The notes under the pieces are model-generated. The model was not told the origin of the DNA. It was given only the letters and a program-made list of their open reading frames with translations, and made no database searches. From positions 4,223,624 to 4,287,623 of the forward strand of contig OX457036.1 in NCBI GenBank assembly GCA_949752735.1: a stretch of 64,000 nt of DNA, read 5' to 3'. The DNA comes from Lumbricus terrestris. Taxonomy: Eukaryota > Annelida > Clitellata > Crassiclitellata > Lumbricidae. Of the stretch, positions 63,664-64,000 are shown in pieces (positions within the stretch are counted from its first letter, which is position 1; the number at the start of each line of letters is the position of its first letter). The translations under genes and the position numbers were made by a program.

Positions 63664-64000
63664 TGGGTGGATGGATCGCGAGTTTAACGACAGCTAAATG
63701 GCAACCAAGGTTTTTGACATCCAAATACGCACGGGGTACCAGTAGTCGAGTTTGCATGTCCTGCAACCGTGCAGAATCGAATCATCTCCATGGTTAACTA
63801 ACTGGTCTAGAATGGACTACACCAGGAGTTGCGTCTGCTTTCGCGAAGTCTTACCGAAACAATTTCTATTCAACTCAAAAACTGCATGTTTTGCTGTTTC
63901 TTCCGTGCTTGGGCCATGACCACCTTCTAATTGACCCTTGACGAGGCCTATAGAAATGAATGATTGATATTTTTGCTCTTTTTGCTCTAGTTGCAGCTCG
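63664..64000. other. Non-coding stretch, no gene seen
   Basis: No recognised feature to the end of the window. Confidence 0.3.

Overview
This window looks like gene-poor intergenic DNA from an animal nuclear genome, most likely a marine invertebrate. The reasons are the A+T-rich sequence, several microsatellites, tRNA-headed SINEs, CR1/L2-type LINE tails, hAT, mariner and piggyBac-type DNA transposons, and vertebrate-type (CCCTAA) telomere-like repeats. I cannot name the species. I found no host protein gene, tRNA gene, rRNA or CRISPR array. Every protein-like reading frame I could recognise is a transposon fragment. Most other open frames are read-through of microsatellites or chance.

Mobile elements, left to right. 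A TTAA-flanked piggyBac-like element (family D) lies at 1.8-3.1 kb. A hAT with a BED-finger remnant and a second element inside it lies at 4.2-5.7 kb. A GC-rich insert with a Gag/ORF1-like frame lies at 7.6-9.1 kb, next to a segment duplicated at 16.4-16.8 kb. Family A piggyBac-like elements lie at 9.5, 22.95, 23.9, 25.0 and 49.7 kb; two of them share one TTAA. Family E lies at 12.6 kb. Family B lies at 20.5, 35.6 and 56.5 kb, and two copies carry a telomere-like insert that the third lacks. A mariner with very long inverted repeats lies at 26.0-27.2 kb. A TA-flanked element lies at 27.5-28.4 kb. A hAT containing other hATs lies at 32.2-34.4 kb. Family F, holding an 800-bp CATA microsatellite, lies at 45.7-47.2 kb. 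Nine tRNA-derived SINEs and about a dozen 5'-truncated LINEs are scattered from 15 kb onward. The SINEs share their 3' tail with one LINE group.

Underneath this transposon layer is a second pattern that no standard feature explains. About 44 short sites, on both strands from base 276 to base 63663, match AAAGGTGTSTAAG, and most have a TATA-like box about 28-31 nt upstream. Fourteen match AAGGTGTNTAA exactly, where roughly 0.1-0.3 would be expected by chance. Two conserved blocks sit just upstream in the same orientation: r2 (about 80 bp, hairpin-forming; six of six full copies) and r1 (about 110 bp; four of four full copies). Several units have a stem-loop just downstream, the best being a 15-bp stem at 60653-60702. 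This looks like a dispersed array of small transcription units with a shared core promoter. The promoter reading is inference; the motif, spacing and orientation are visible in the sequence. I regard it as the main discovery candidate.
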